Source of the DNA: an uncultured Candidatus Entotheonella sp.
Lineage (GTDB): Bacteria > Tectomicrobia > Entotheonellia > Entotheonellales > Entotheonellaceae
DNA: 64,000 nt
Assembly (NCBI GenBank): GCA_951828535.1
Contig: OX639990.1
Coordinates: 2,467,300-2,531,299, forward strand
Direction: 5' to 3'
A program made the position numbers and the translations under genes. This document shows, piece after piece, positions 36,112 to 46,700 of the stretch. Position 1 is the stretch's first letter, and each line of letters begins with the position of its first letter. The notes below the pieces were generated by a model that saw nothing but the letters and a program-made list of their open reading frames with translations, searched no databases and had not been told where the DNA came from.

Positions 36112-37625
36112 CGCAGGGCTCCCAGCCGCCAGCCATCGTGGCGCGTCCACGGGTTGGAGGCGACTTGGTCGGCGTCCGCGAATCCGGCAATGGGCATGGC
36201 CGCCCCGTTTTCGCGCTGTAATAGGTCACCGAGCGCGGCCAATGCCAGAACGTCCGCCGGCACGGACGCGGCGGGTTGCCAGTTGGCAATGTGCTGTTCA
36301 ATGAACGCCGTATTGGTGTCCCCGGCGGCGAACGCCTCCGACTCGATCACGTCGAGCAGAAACTCGCGGTTGGTGGTCAGGCCGAGGACCACGTAATCGC
36401 GCAGCAGGCTGCGCATGCGCAGTCGTGCCTCCTCTCGCGTCGCGCCGTGGGTGATGAGCTTCGCCAGAATGGGATCGTAATACGGGGTGATCTCCTGTTG
36501 CAGCGCCAGACCGCTGTCGATGCGGCGCCCTGGCCCGTGCGGCTCGCGCAGGACGCGGACGCGGCCGGTGGCGGGCAGGAAGCCGTTGGCGGGGTTCTCG
36601 GCGTATAGGCGGCACTCGATGGCGTGGCCGCGCTGCGTCAACTGCGCCTGCGTGAACGCCAGAGGCTCGCCGCCGGCAATGCGCAACTGCTGGTGCACGA
36701 GGTCGACGCCGCTGACCTGCTCGGTAATGGCGTGCTCGACCTGCAATCGGGTGTTCATTTCGAGGAAATAGAACGAGCCGTCCGGCGCCAACAGAAACTC
36801 GACCGTGCCGGCACTGGTGTAATCCACAGCGTCGGCGAGGCGCAGCGCGGCATCCGTCATGCGCTGCCGCAGGTGGGCGTCCACCGCCGGTGAGGGGGTC
36901 TCCTCGATGATCTTCTGGTGCCGCCGTTGGATCGAGCACTCACGCTCGAACAGGTGAACCCGGTTGCCGAAGGGGTCGCCGAGCACCTGCACCTCCACGT
37001 GCCGCGGGCGGTCGATGTACGTTTCGAGCAGCAGCGTGGCATCGCCGAACGCCTGTTGCGCCTCGCGCGCGCCGGCTTCGAGCGCCGTCGGCAGCTCGTC
37101 GGCGCGCTCGACCACGCGCATGCCCTTGCCGCCGCCGCCAGCCGCTGCCTTTACCAGCACGGGATAGCCGAGTCGCTCCGCCGCTTCCGGCGCCTGACGT
37201 GCCAGGCTGGCCGCATCAGGCGCCTGGAAGCTCGGAATGACCGGCACCCCGGCGCGTTCGGCGATCTGTTTGGAGACGATTTTCGAGCCCATGTCGCGGA
37301 TGGCCGCGGCGCTGGGGCCGACGAACATCAACCCGGCCTTGTCGCACGCCTCGGCAAATGCCGCGTTTTCCGACAGGAAGCCGTACCCCGGGTGCAGCGC
37401 GTCGGCGCCGCAAGCCCTCGCCGCTTCCAGGATGCGGCTTATATCCAGGTAACTCTGCGACGGTTCCGGGGGGCCGAGGTGAAACGCCTCGTCCGCCAGT
37501 TGGGTGTGCGGCGCCTCGCGGTCGGCCGTCGAGTACACCGCCACGGTGCGCAGGCCGAGTTCCCGCGCCGCGCGCATGATGCGCACCGCGATCTCGCCTC
37601 GGTTGGCAATCAGCAGTTTTTGCAT
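36108..37625 (-). CDS. Biotin carboxylase subunit of an acyl-CoA carboxylase
   Basis: This 505-residue ATP-grasp enzyme carboxylates biotin using bicarbonate and ATP. It starts MQKLLIANRGEIAVRIMRAA, and shows GYGFLSENAAFAEAC, AAAGGGGKGMRVVE, FERECSIQRRHQKIIEE and EMNTRLQVEHAITEQVSG in order. The chain ends where other alpha subunits continue into the linker and carrier, which are encoded separately just downstream. ATG 37625 follows GAGG; GTG 37640 would overlap the upstream stop. Partner: the carboxyltransferase upstream. Confidence 0.92.
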   Translation of the reverse strand: MQKLLIANRGEIAVRIMRAARELGLRTVAVYSTADREAPHTQLADEAFHLGPPEPSQSYLDISRILEAARACGADALHPGYGFLSENAAFAEACDKAGLMFVGPSAAAIRDMGSKIVSKQIAERAGVPVIPSFQAPDAASLARQAPEAAERLGYPVLVKAAAGGGGKGMRVVERADELPTALEAGAREAQQAFGDATLLLETYIDRPRHVEVQVLGDPFGNRVHLFERECSIQRRHQKIIEETPSPAVDAHLRQRMTDAALRLADAVDYTSAGTVEFLLAPDGSFYFLEMNTRLQVEHAITEQVSGVDLVHQQLRIAGGEPLAFTQAQLTQRGHAIECRLYAENPANGFLPATGRVRVLREPHGPGRRIDSGLALQQEITPYYDPILAKLITHGATREEARLRMRSLLRDYVVLGLTTNREFLLDVIESEAFAAGDTNTAFIEQHIANWQPAASVPADVLALAALGDLLQRENGAAMPIAGFADADQVASNPWTRHDGWRLGALR

Positions 37626-37636
37626 ATGCCGTTGCC

Positions 37637-39247
<1,611 letters not shown>

Positions 39248-39308
39248 CGTGCCGGCTCATTTCGCTTGGGGAGAAAATTGGACAAAAGAGCGGGTGACGT
39301 CGCACACC

Positions 39309-40016
39309 TTACTGCGGCACCTCGAGGCGGCGAAACGCCTCCGCGTAGGCGCAGCCGGCCTCGGCGCCGTATTTGGCGGCCCACTCGCGTACGAAGCCGG
39401 CGATCTGCTCGGGGTCGGTGATCTGGCTGCGGTGGCTGGTCAGCGCCTGCACCTTGAGGTCGATGGCCTCCGTGATGTCCACGTAGGTGTCGGGATTGGC
39501 GCCGCCGCTGAAATAGACCTCGCGCACCCGGTGCGGCGGCAGCCCGGCATCGGGTTCGGGAACGTAGGTGGCGGTGCCGGCGGCGGGGTAGATGGCGTCG
39601 TACAGGGCTACGGCGGTAGCGCGGTGGTCGGGGTGATACAGATAGAAGTTGTCGAATGCCGACGGGGCCGGTTCCAGGCTGATGATGATGTTCGGCTTCA
39701 GGCGCCGCAGCACGTTGACCAGGCAGTCGCGCAGTTGCAGGTTGGGCTCCAGCCGCCCGTCGGGGAGGTTCAGGAAAACGACTTCCTTGACGCCCACAAC
39801 GCCGGCGGCGATGCGTTGCTCCGCCTCGCGGATGTCGGCCATTTCCGTCCGTGACAGCTTTCGCTTGCCGATGTGATCCTCGCCGCTCTCGCCGCTGGTG
39901 GTCAGCACGTAATACACCTCCTTGCCCTGCTTTGCCCAGACGGCTGCGGTGCCGCCGGCGGCCCAATCCAGGTCATCAGGATGGGCGCCGAAAACGGCAA
40001 CGATATCGCGCTCCAT
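39309..40016 (-). CDS. PIG-L / LmbE-family deacetylase
   Basis: This 235-residue protein starts MERDIVAVFGAHPDDLDWAAGG, the AHPDD metal motif of the LmbE/PIG-L N-acetyl-sugar deacetylases, and continues with YHPDHRATAVALYDAI for the third metal ligand (HxDH). Members act on N-acetylglucosaminyl lipids, mycothiol or bacillithiol precursors. Its place, 61 bases before the carboxyltransferase gene, is shared transcription without a clear common role. Length and motifs are complete, so it should be active. Confidence 0.92.
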   Translation of the reverse strand: MERDIVAVFGAHPDDLDWAAGGTAAVWAKQGKEVYYVLTTSGESGEDHIGKRKLSRTEMADIREAEQRIAAGVVGVKEVVFLNLPDGRLEPNLQLRDCLVNVLRRLKPNIIISLEPAPSAFDNFYLYHPDHRATAVALYDAIYPAAGTATYVPEPDAGLPPHRVREVYFSGGANPDTYVDITEAIDLKVQALTSHRSQITDPEQIAGFVREWAAKYGAEAGCAYAEAFRRLEVPQ

Positions 40017-40160
40017 GTTTGTTCTCCAAGATGGCGTGATTTTGTGGGATGGGGTGTTTGTCAGTGAGGTGTCAGCATAGTGCGTTTTGAACGGTGCTGC
40101 AAACCGATGGGAGCCGGGAGCACCGGCGCTAGGTCGTGCAACACCCGGTCCTGACCGCGA

Positions 40161-43100
40161 TCACTTTGGCATCATCACCTGATAGCACACAACGCCCAGG
40201 TCGTCCTTGCCAATCGGCTCGGGCGCCTGCGGAGCCTGGACCGGACGCAGGCCGAACCTGGCAACGACTTCGAGGATTCGCCGGGCGCAGTCCGGCACGC
40301 TCATTCCGCCGCTTTCGTACTCCCGGCGCAGTTCCGACAGCTCACGACGCACGAGGTTGTTCCTGCCGACCGAGAGCGCCTGATCTCCCGCGTCATAGTC
40401 GTCACCAGCAGGCGCGTCCGGCGAGCGCAGGATGTCTAGCGCCCAACGCTGGCTGGCGGGAAGCGCAGCAAATCGCCTTTCGGGATCGAGCAGGGCGTTA
40501 TGTGCCTCACAGATGTCAGCGGCAGCCACAGTAAACAGGTACTCCAGATCAAGCCCTTCGGGGAAGGGACTTCCAGGCTGCCCCTGCGGGTCGATCAGCC
40601 GCAGCATCGGCAGATCTTCCCTGTACAGGATGTCTCCCGACCGGGAGACCATACGCCAGTAGCGTTCGTCCCGGCGGGTTCGACAGGCGAAGAATACCGA
40701 AAGCCCCGTCAGCGTCGGCGACCGCTGCACGAAAGCGGCGCCGATCCCCCAAGGCAACTCCTTCAGCCTGTTGACTTCGCCTTCCTCTGCAGCGCGCCTG
40801 AGTTGGGCGCGGAAGAGCTCGCCCGCAAACGCCGAGCCGCTCTCGCCGCTGTTCTCCTGCTCGTCCAGAAGCGTGGTGTCCCCACCGGAGAGCCGTTCCA
40901 CAAACGTGTTCAGGTCCGCGTACGCCCGGGATTCCATCTCCACGTCGGCTAGCACCGGGGTTTCCATGCCTACCGAAGCGTTCGCCGCCGTGATCTTGGC
41001 CTGGAGCTTGGCCTCCAGATCCAGCAATCGGTCCAGGTCGCCCTGTTCGGGAAGCAAGGTATAGAGGTACGCCGTGTCGTGCGGACTGCGCAGACGGATG
41101 ACGCGGCCATTGCGCTGCACTACGCGCTGTGGGTTCCAGGGCATGTCGAAGGAGAGCACCGCCTGGGCCTGTTGCAAATTCTGCCCCTCGGAGAGAATGT
41201 CGGTGCTTATCATCACGTCCACCTCACCGCCCTCAGGTCGAAAGCCTGACTCGTCCCTTACCGAATCTGGGCAGAATCGCTCGAGTTCCCGCGTGCGGGC
41301 GTCGGCGCTGGTCTCCGAGCCGATGACGGCCGTCCACGAGCGGCCGCCCAGCAGGTCCTGTCGGCTCTCGATACACGCCTTCAGATACGCAGCCGTGTCC
41401 TGAAACGCCGTAAAGACGGCGACCTTCTTCGACGGCGTTGCGGCCATCACCTCGCGCAGCATATCCAGCTTGGGGTCGTGACTGTCCTTCAGGCTCTCCA
41501 GTTGTGCCGACATGGCTGCCAGGATGTCCCGGTCTTTCTGCAAGTCGGGCAGGAACTCGTCGTTGAACTTGTCGGCGGACAGCCCACCCTCGGCGCCTGC
41601 CAGCGCCTCGTCGATCAGGTCGGCGCTCAGGAAGGCGTCGTCCTCCCCGGCATCGCCAACCAGGTCCTTGATGACTTCCGGCGGCGGAACCACGCCCCGC
41701 TCCGCCATCACGCGGAGCATCACGTCGTTCCCGTCCCGCATCCGGTTCACGGTTTGCAGCGCCGCGTACCAGGACGACTCGAAGCGCTTCAGCAACTGAG
41801 ACTGCATCAGGCCGGCCAGCGCTTCTTCCGATGCCGACTCGCCTTCCTTGTCCAGCCTGTAGGCCGACAAGCGATAGCGCGCCATCGTCAGCCCGTCGAT
41901 GCCGTCGTAGACGGCTTGCACGATGCCGGGGTGGGCGCTGTCCAGGTCGTAGCGGCGCTCGTGCAATTCCGGCTGCGGGAACTTCACCGGGGTGCCGTCC
42001 AAGAAGCGCTCGTTCCGATACCGTTCCTTGATGAAGGCCCTGTCCCGCCGTACCGTCAGGGCGTCGATCAACGGAAAGAGCCTGGCTTCCGACAGGTTCT
42101 CGGACCTGGAGGCTCCGGCTTCGGCAAAGAACTTGCGCAGGCTGGGAATCCGCAGCGGCTCCCCGGTAAAAGCGCTGTCGTGGCGGCTGAAAAGCAGGAA
42201 GAGATGGTGCAGGTCCCACAGTGAATTGTTGACCGGTGTGGCGGTGAGAAGCAGCAGTTTCTTCGGCGTGCCCCCCATGAGCCGGTCCAGCGCCGCGTAC
42301 CACGTGTTGTCCACATTGCGGTAGGCGTGCGCCTCGTCGATGACGATGAACCGGTACACGTCCTTGTTCACCGGCAGAACGCGGCGGCCGCTGCCGGGCG
42401 ACAATTGACGGTCCTGGGCCAACTGCTGGTAGGAGACCACGGTTCCCGGCAGGTTCGCCTCGCTGAGGCGCTGCTCCCAGAGGCGGTCCCGTAGCTGGGC
42501 CGGGGAGATGACCAGCACGTGCTGACCGAGGTCGCGCGTGTGCTCGCGGATGAACTGGACGCCGACCTCGGTCTTGCCCATGCCCACGCCGTCAGCGTAG
42601 AGCACCCCGCCGTAGCGGTCGAGAATGCGCTTCGCCCGCGCAAAACCGTCGCGTTGGAACGCGGTAAGGGCGTGCAACTCCGGCAGCGGCGCCTCGTCGT
42701 CCAGGTCGCCCCCGTAGAGTTCCAGCAAGGCGCGCAGGAAGACGGTCTGGGGGTCGCTCTCCAGAAATGGCAGTCGCAAGAGGTCCAGCAACGCTTCACG
42801 GAAGTCCTGGGCGTCGTCCCAGAGGCGCTCGTACCAATCCAGTGCCATGCCGACGACGTTGGGCTGGTAGTGCACCATGCCCAGTTCGAGATTGGCGACG
42901 AGGCCGCCTTGCGTGAGGTTGGCTGACGACACCAGCGCCGCCCCCGGTCCCATTGCAGACCCGGCGTCGTTCAGTTCGCCGATGACGTAGGCTTTGCCGT
43001 GCAGGAACCGTCTGACGTAGCGCCGCACCGCAACGTTTTCGGACTCGAAAAAGCGGCTGACACGCTCAAGCACGGCTCGCCGGGCGGCTGGAAACGCCGA

Positions 43101-43403
43101 GAAGTCCCGTTCGCGGCGCAGCGCCGACACCGATTGATCGAAGCGGTCGGCAACGGTTTCTCCTGTCGGACCAGCCAGTGCCTCCGGGGTGGCACCGATC
43201 AGAAGCCGGGAGGGCTGTCCCCGTTGCGCGGCTATCCTGGCAAGCGTGTCCAGCCCCTCCAGGCCGACGTAGCCGGTAGCCACGCTGAGCGGCCCTGCGT
43301 AGTGTTCGGCCAGCCATGCCAGCGCCTGCCGGTGGCTGCCGTAGTCAACGTTGTCCACCATCTCGTAGGGGCCATCGTTCACACGACGCTCCATATTCTT
43401 CAC
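40161..43403 (-). CDS. PLD-SNF2 helicase protein of a defence-like locus
   Basis: This 1080-residue protein starts with a PLD-like domain (about residues 15-190): FLHGKAYVIGE gives the H-x-K pair, and SSANLTQGGLVANLELG the second half. A SNF2-type helicase follows: Walker A YADGVGMGKTEVG near 268, DEAH in FIVIDEAHAYRN near 350, and the C-terminal STDILSEGQNLQQ and QRVVQRNGRVIRLRSPHDT near 730-770. In the PLD motif the usual D after H-x-K-x4 is G, so nuclease activity is doubtful. DrmD of DISARM is a SNF2 helicase paired with a methylase, but no DrmA, B or C is here. GTG 43403 lies one base after the PIN stop; ATG 43394 is an alternative. Confidence 0.88.
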   Translation of the reverse strand: MKNMERRVNDGPYEMVDNVDYGSHRQALAWLAEHYAGPLSVATGYVGLEGLDTLARIAAQRGQPSRLLIGATPEALAGPTGETVADRFDQSVSALRRERDFSAFPAARRAVLERVSRFFESENVAVRRYVRRFLHGKAYVIGELNDAGSAMGPGAALVSSANLTQGGLVANLELGMVHYQPNVVGMALDWYERLWDDAQDFREALLDLLRLPFLESDPQTVFLRALLELYGGDLDDEAPLPELHALTAFQRDGFARAKRILDRYGGVLYADGVGMGKTEVGVQFIREHTRDLGQHVLVISPAQLRDRLWEQRLSEANLPGTVVSYQQLAQDRQLSPGSGRRVLPVNKDVYRFIVIDEAHAYRNVDNTWYAALDRLMGGTPKKLLLLTATPVNNSLWDLHHLFLLFSRHDSAFTGEPLRIPSLRKFFAEAGASRSENLSEARLFPLIDALTVRRDRAFIKERYRNERFLDGTPVKFPQPELHERRYDLDSAHPGIVQAVYDGIDGLTMARYRLSAYRLDKEGESASEEALAGLMQSQLLKRFESSWYAALQTVNRMRDGNDVMLRVMAERGVVPPPEVIKDLVGDAGEDDAFLSADLIDEALAGAEGGLSADKFNDEFLPDLQKDRDILAAMSAQLESLKDSHDPKLDMLREVMAATPSKKVAVFTAFQDTAAYLKACIESRQDLLGGRSWTAVIGSETSADARTRELERFCPDSVRDESGFRPEGGEVDVMISTDILSEGQNLQQAQAVLSFDMPWNPQRVVQRNGRVIRLRSPHDTAYLYTLLPEQGDLDRLLDLEAKLQAKITAANASVGMETPVLADVEMESRAYADLNTFVERLSGGDTTLLDEQENSGESGSAFAGELFRAQLRRAAEEGEVNRLKELPWGIGAAFVQRSPTLTGLSVFFACRTRRDERYWRMVSRSGDILYREDLPMLRLIDPQGQPGSPFPEGLDLEYLFTVAAADICEAHNALLDPERRFAALPASQRWALDILRSPDAPAGDDYDAGDQALSVGRNNLVRRELSELRREYESGGMSVPDCARRILEVVARFGLRPVQAPQAPEPIGKDDLGVVCYQVMMPK

Positions 43404-43404
43404 G

Positions 43405-43776
43405 TCAGGGTGTTTCGGCGTATGGAACAGACAGTTCTTGGGCTATTCGGTTGAGCCGCTCGTCTCGCGTCCATAGGAGGGCACCTTCTTGATGCAGTAC
43501 GGAATACAGCATATGCGCGTCCATAAGACCTATGCCGCGCCCCATCAGTCTTGCGGATTCGATAAGGTCCCGGACTTCCTGATGCGTTCCTTCTCGAATC
43601 ACAGGCATTGCATCCATATTCCGCAAGAACGTTGTTCTGTCTGGAAGATTGCCGCAAGCCAACTCTCCGATGACCACCGGATGGGTAAGCACGTTGTTGG
43701 CTTCCAACTGTGCCAGTAGCGCCTGTTCCGGGCGGCGCAAGTGATCGATCCACACGGATGTATCCACCAGAATCAT
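43405..43776 (-). CDS. PIN-domain nuclease (VapC-like) coupled to the DNA methylase
   Basis: This 123-residue protein is a PIN nuclease of the VapC class, which cut RNA using two metals. The acidic positions are all seen: MILVDTSVWIDHL, VIGELACG, GLMDAHMLYS and LLWTRDERL. Its ATG overlaps the methylase stop (ATGA), and its own stop is one base before the helicase start. VapC genes normally follow a small vapB antitoxin gene; here the upstream partner is instead the 1359-residue methylase. It is either an insertion that kept the operon intact or an added effector. Only its toxin-like nature is firm. Confidence 0.9.
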   Translation of the reverse strand: MILVDTSVWIDHLRRPEQALLAQLEANNVLTHPVVIGELACGNLPDRTTFLRNMDAMPVIREGTHQEVRDLIESARLMGRGIGLMDAHMLYSVLHQEGALLWTRDERLNRIAQELSVPYAETP

Positions 43777-46700
43777 CGGGCAAGCTCGCTCCGGCGGCGC
43801 GGGATGTACGCCATGTCCGGCGCGCTGCCCCCCGCATCAGCAAGCCACTTTGCCGCCTCCGCCACCGCGAATTTCTCCAGCACCAGTTCCCGGTAGGCGG
43901 GACTCACGGCGTTCTCCGTGAAGTCGGTGAAGATGAAACGCAGTTCGTCTTCCGTCAGGCCGTAGGCGTGGGCTACCAGCGCGTCGATCTCCGCCCGCAT
44001 GTCGTGGCGCTGGGCGTCGGTCAGCGGTCCGCACACCACCCCGGCCTCCACGGCGAAGTCAGCAAAGCGTTCGTCTACACAAGACAGCCGTGCAGCCAGA
44101 GCACCGATACGTTCCCAAGCGATGTTGTCGGGAGTTGGGAAAGTGAGGCTGTTCAGGACATAGAAATTCAGGTGAAGCTCCACGTACCTGCGTGTAAGCC
44201 AGTCGAATGCAAGACTGTTCATTATTCCAAGCACAGTTGCTTGATGGACAACATCCCATTCAGAAAAGACGAGATAAGGTGCACTGTTTGTCAGTGGCGT
44301 CCGCGGCGGAACTAGGCAGGCTCTTACCGTGCGAGAGTCCGTACTTCGTGTGACGTCACGGAACGCAATACGGCAGTGGTTCATGGGGTGGGGGCCGGGG
44401 TCAGCAAGGAAGTCCGCAGAAAACATTCGCTTGAAGACGGTAGAGTGCCGCCGTTTCTGCTGCGCAAATGAAAAAACCTCTTTCCATACAGCGTATCCGG
44501 CAGGTTCATTGCCGTGCGGTTCGTACTGGTCGAAGGAGCGGCCTTTCCAGACGGGAACGCCTTGCGAGTGAGAGAAAAATGCCCGCTGCTGCGTCTCGTC
44601 CAGTTCCCTATACGGAATTGCATGAAACGCAGCAGCGGGCATTTCTGCAGTTGGTCGGCGTTGGGGATTCTGTAGGGAATCGAACTGAACGCCGCGGCGT
44701 AGTTTGGCGAGAACATCCGCATGCATCTGACTTGGCAGCAGCGGCACCACGCGGGCGCTTCCCAGCGACGAAGCCAAGATACTCACGCCCTTAGACCTTG
44801 CTGCACTCTGGAACTCGCTGAGGTTTACCGATGGTCCCGTTACCTGCAAGGTAGCTTGTTCGGTTGGTGTTCTGCGCTGGCCGGTCAGTAGAGCAATCGT
44901 GTATTGAGGATGAATCGCGAAGGCCCAGCCCCTATTGTTGAGAAGAAGATCAAGGCGCCTCAAACTGTTGTGGGCGAATAGCCATTGTCTGAACCCTTTG
45001 GCTCCCTGTACGAGGAAGGCCGTTCTGGGCAGCACGACGCCCAGACGCCCGTCTTGTCTGACCAGGTGGCTGTAACGTTCGCAGAAGAGTTGGTACAGGT
45101 CCTTGTCGCCCACGCCCTGAAGCTGGTAGCCCCCTCTGTCGGAGAAAAACCCTCGGACGGTCGCCAACTGTTGCTGCTGGGACTCAAACTCCTCACGCCA
45201 GTCGGAATTCTGTTCGTCGAGCTCGGCGATGCGACTTCGCCTATCGGCCAAGCTCGGTAGTCCGCGCAACCCAGGCTCCCGCAGCGCGTAGAACGCAAGT
45301 TCTTCTATGGTTATCTCGTTCCACGGCGGGTTGCCCACTACCACGTCGAAGCCTGGTCGCTCCCGGTGAAAAACGCTGGGGAACTCCAACGACCAGTGAA
45401 AGAAGCGATACTGCCCGGCGATACGCGATGCCTCTGCTATCGCGCCCGCTATCTTGGCGGTCTTGCTTTCGTCCCCCGCGATAATCGCTTCGGCGTTAGT
45501 TTCCAGGGCATGGCGAGCGCCGTCCAGTCCCAGCGGTTCCGCTGCCCACAGGTCGAAGGTGGACCGCAGTCCTGCCGTGGCACCATGGAGGTCGGCGCTC
45601 AGGTCCTCCGAGCGTTTCACCTCGTCGGGGGTGCGGTCCGGGTTCTCGGCCAGCTGGCGCTGGAGACCGGCCGCGTGCGTCATCGCCTCGGTCACGGCCT
45701 GGCCGGTGAACATCGGACTGTCGCTGGCCCCGACGACGGACGGGTCGGCCACGCCGATAAGGGCGTCGCCACACTTGAGGTTGCTGCCCAGGTAGGAAAG
45801 GGCCAGACCGGGGACGAAAGACGCCAGCCACAGCGTGACGTTGGCCACCTCAACCGCCATGGGGGACAGGTCCACGCCGTAGATGCAGCGCTTGAGGATG
45901 AGTCGCCGCAGCAGGTCGCCGTCCTCCGGTTGATGGGCAGCCGGTCCATCGTGCAGGCTCAATTCGCTGAGTTGTCGGGCAATGCCGGGCAGGCCGCCGA
46001 CCTCGGCAAGGAACAGTTCGAAGCGGTCGGCCATCATGTCCAGGGCCGCGGTGAGAAAGTGGGCGCTGCCCATCGCCGGGTCTACCACCGAGAAATCGAA
46101 CAGCCACCGCGCCGCCCCTTGGGGATCCCGCGCCGCCAGCTTGCTGATCCCGTCTAGATGGTCTTCGAGGGCGGGTAGCAGGGAATGGTTGAGCAGGTGG
46201 TCTACAAACTCGTGTCGCGTGTAGAACACGCCGCCAGCCTTGCGCCCGCCCGCCTCCGCCTGGTAGTAGAGCTGCGCCCTGGTCACCTCCGGCTGCTCGC
46301 CGGCGCGGAGCGGCCGGAACACGTCTTGCTTGGGGTCGTAGGCAAGGTCTTCGGGAGCGCGGGTGAGTCGCAGGGTAAGCAGGGCTTCATAGATGGCACC
46401 GAGATGGCCGATCTGCAGACCGGCGTAGTCCAGGCCCGGGGCACCGGCTTTGTCCGTCTCGTAGGCGATGGCCGCAAGCGCGGGGGCGAGATGGGCGTCC
46501 GCGATCTCAGCCCGTTCCAGCAAGGCGCTGCCGGGGAAGCCATCGGCCGCGAAGAGGCTGCCATTGTAGGCCGGCACGCCGGCGGAGCGGTCTCCGGTGC
46601 GTACCATCCGCACCAGCGTCCGCAGCCGGTCCCACCGCTGGGTTGACTTTCGGCTAAGCTGGGACACCGCCAACCGGGAGTCGTCGGCGAGCTGGCGCGC

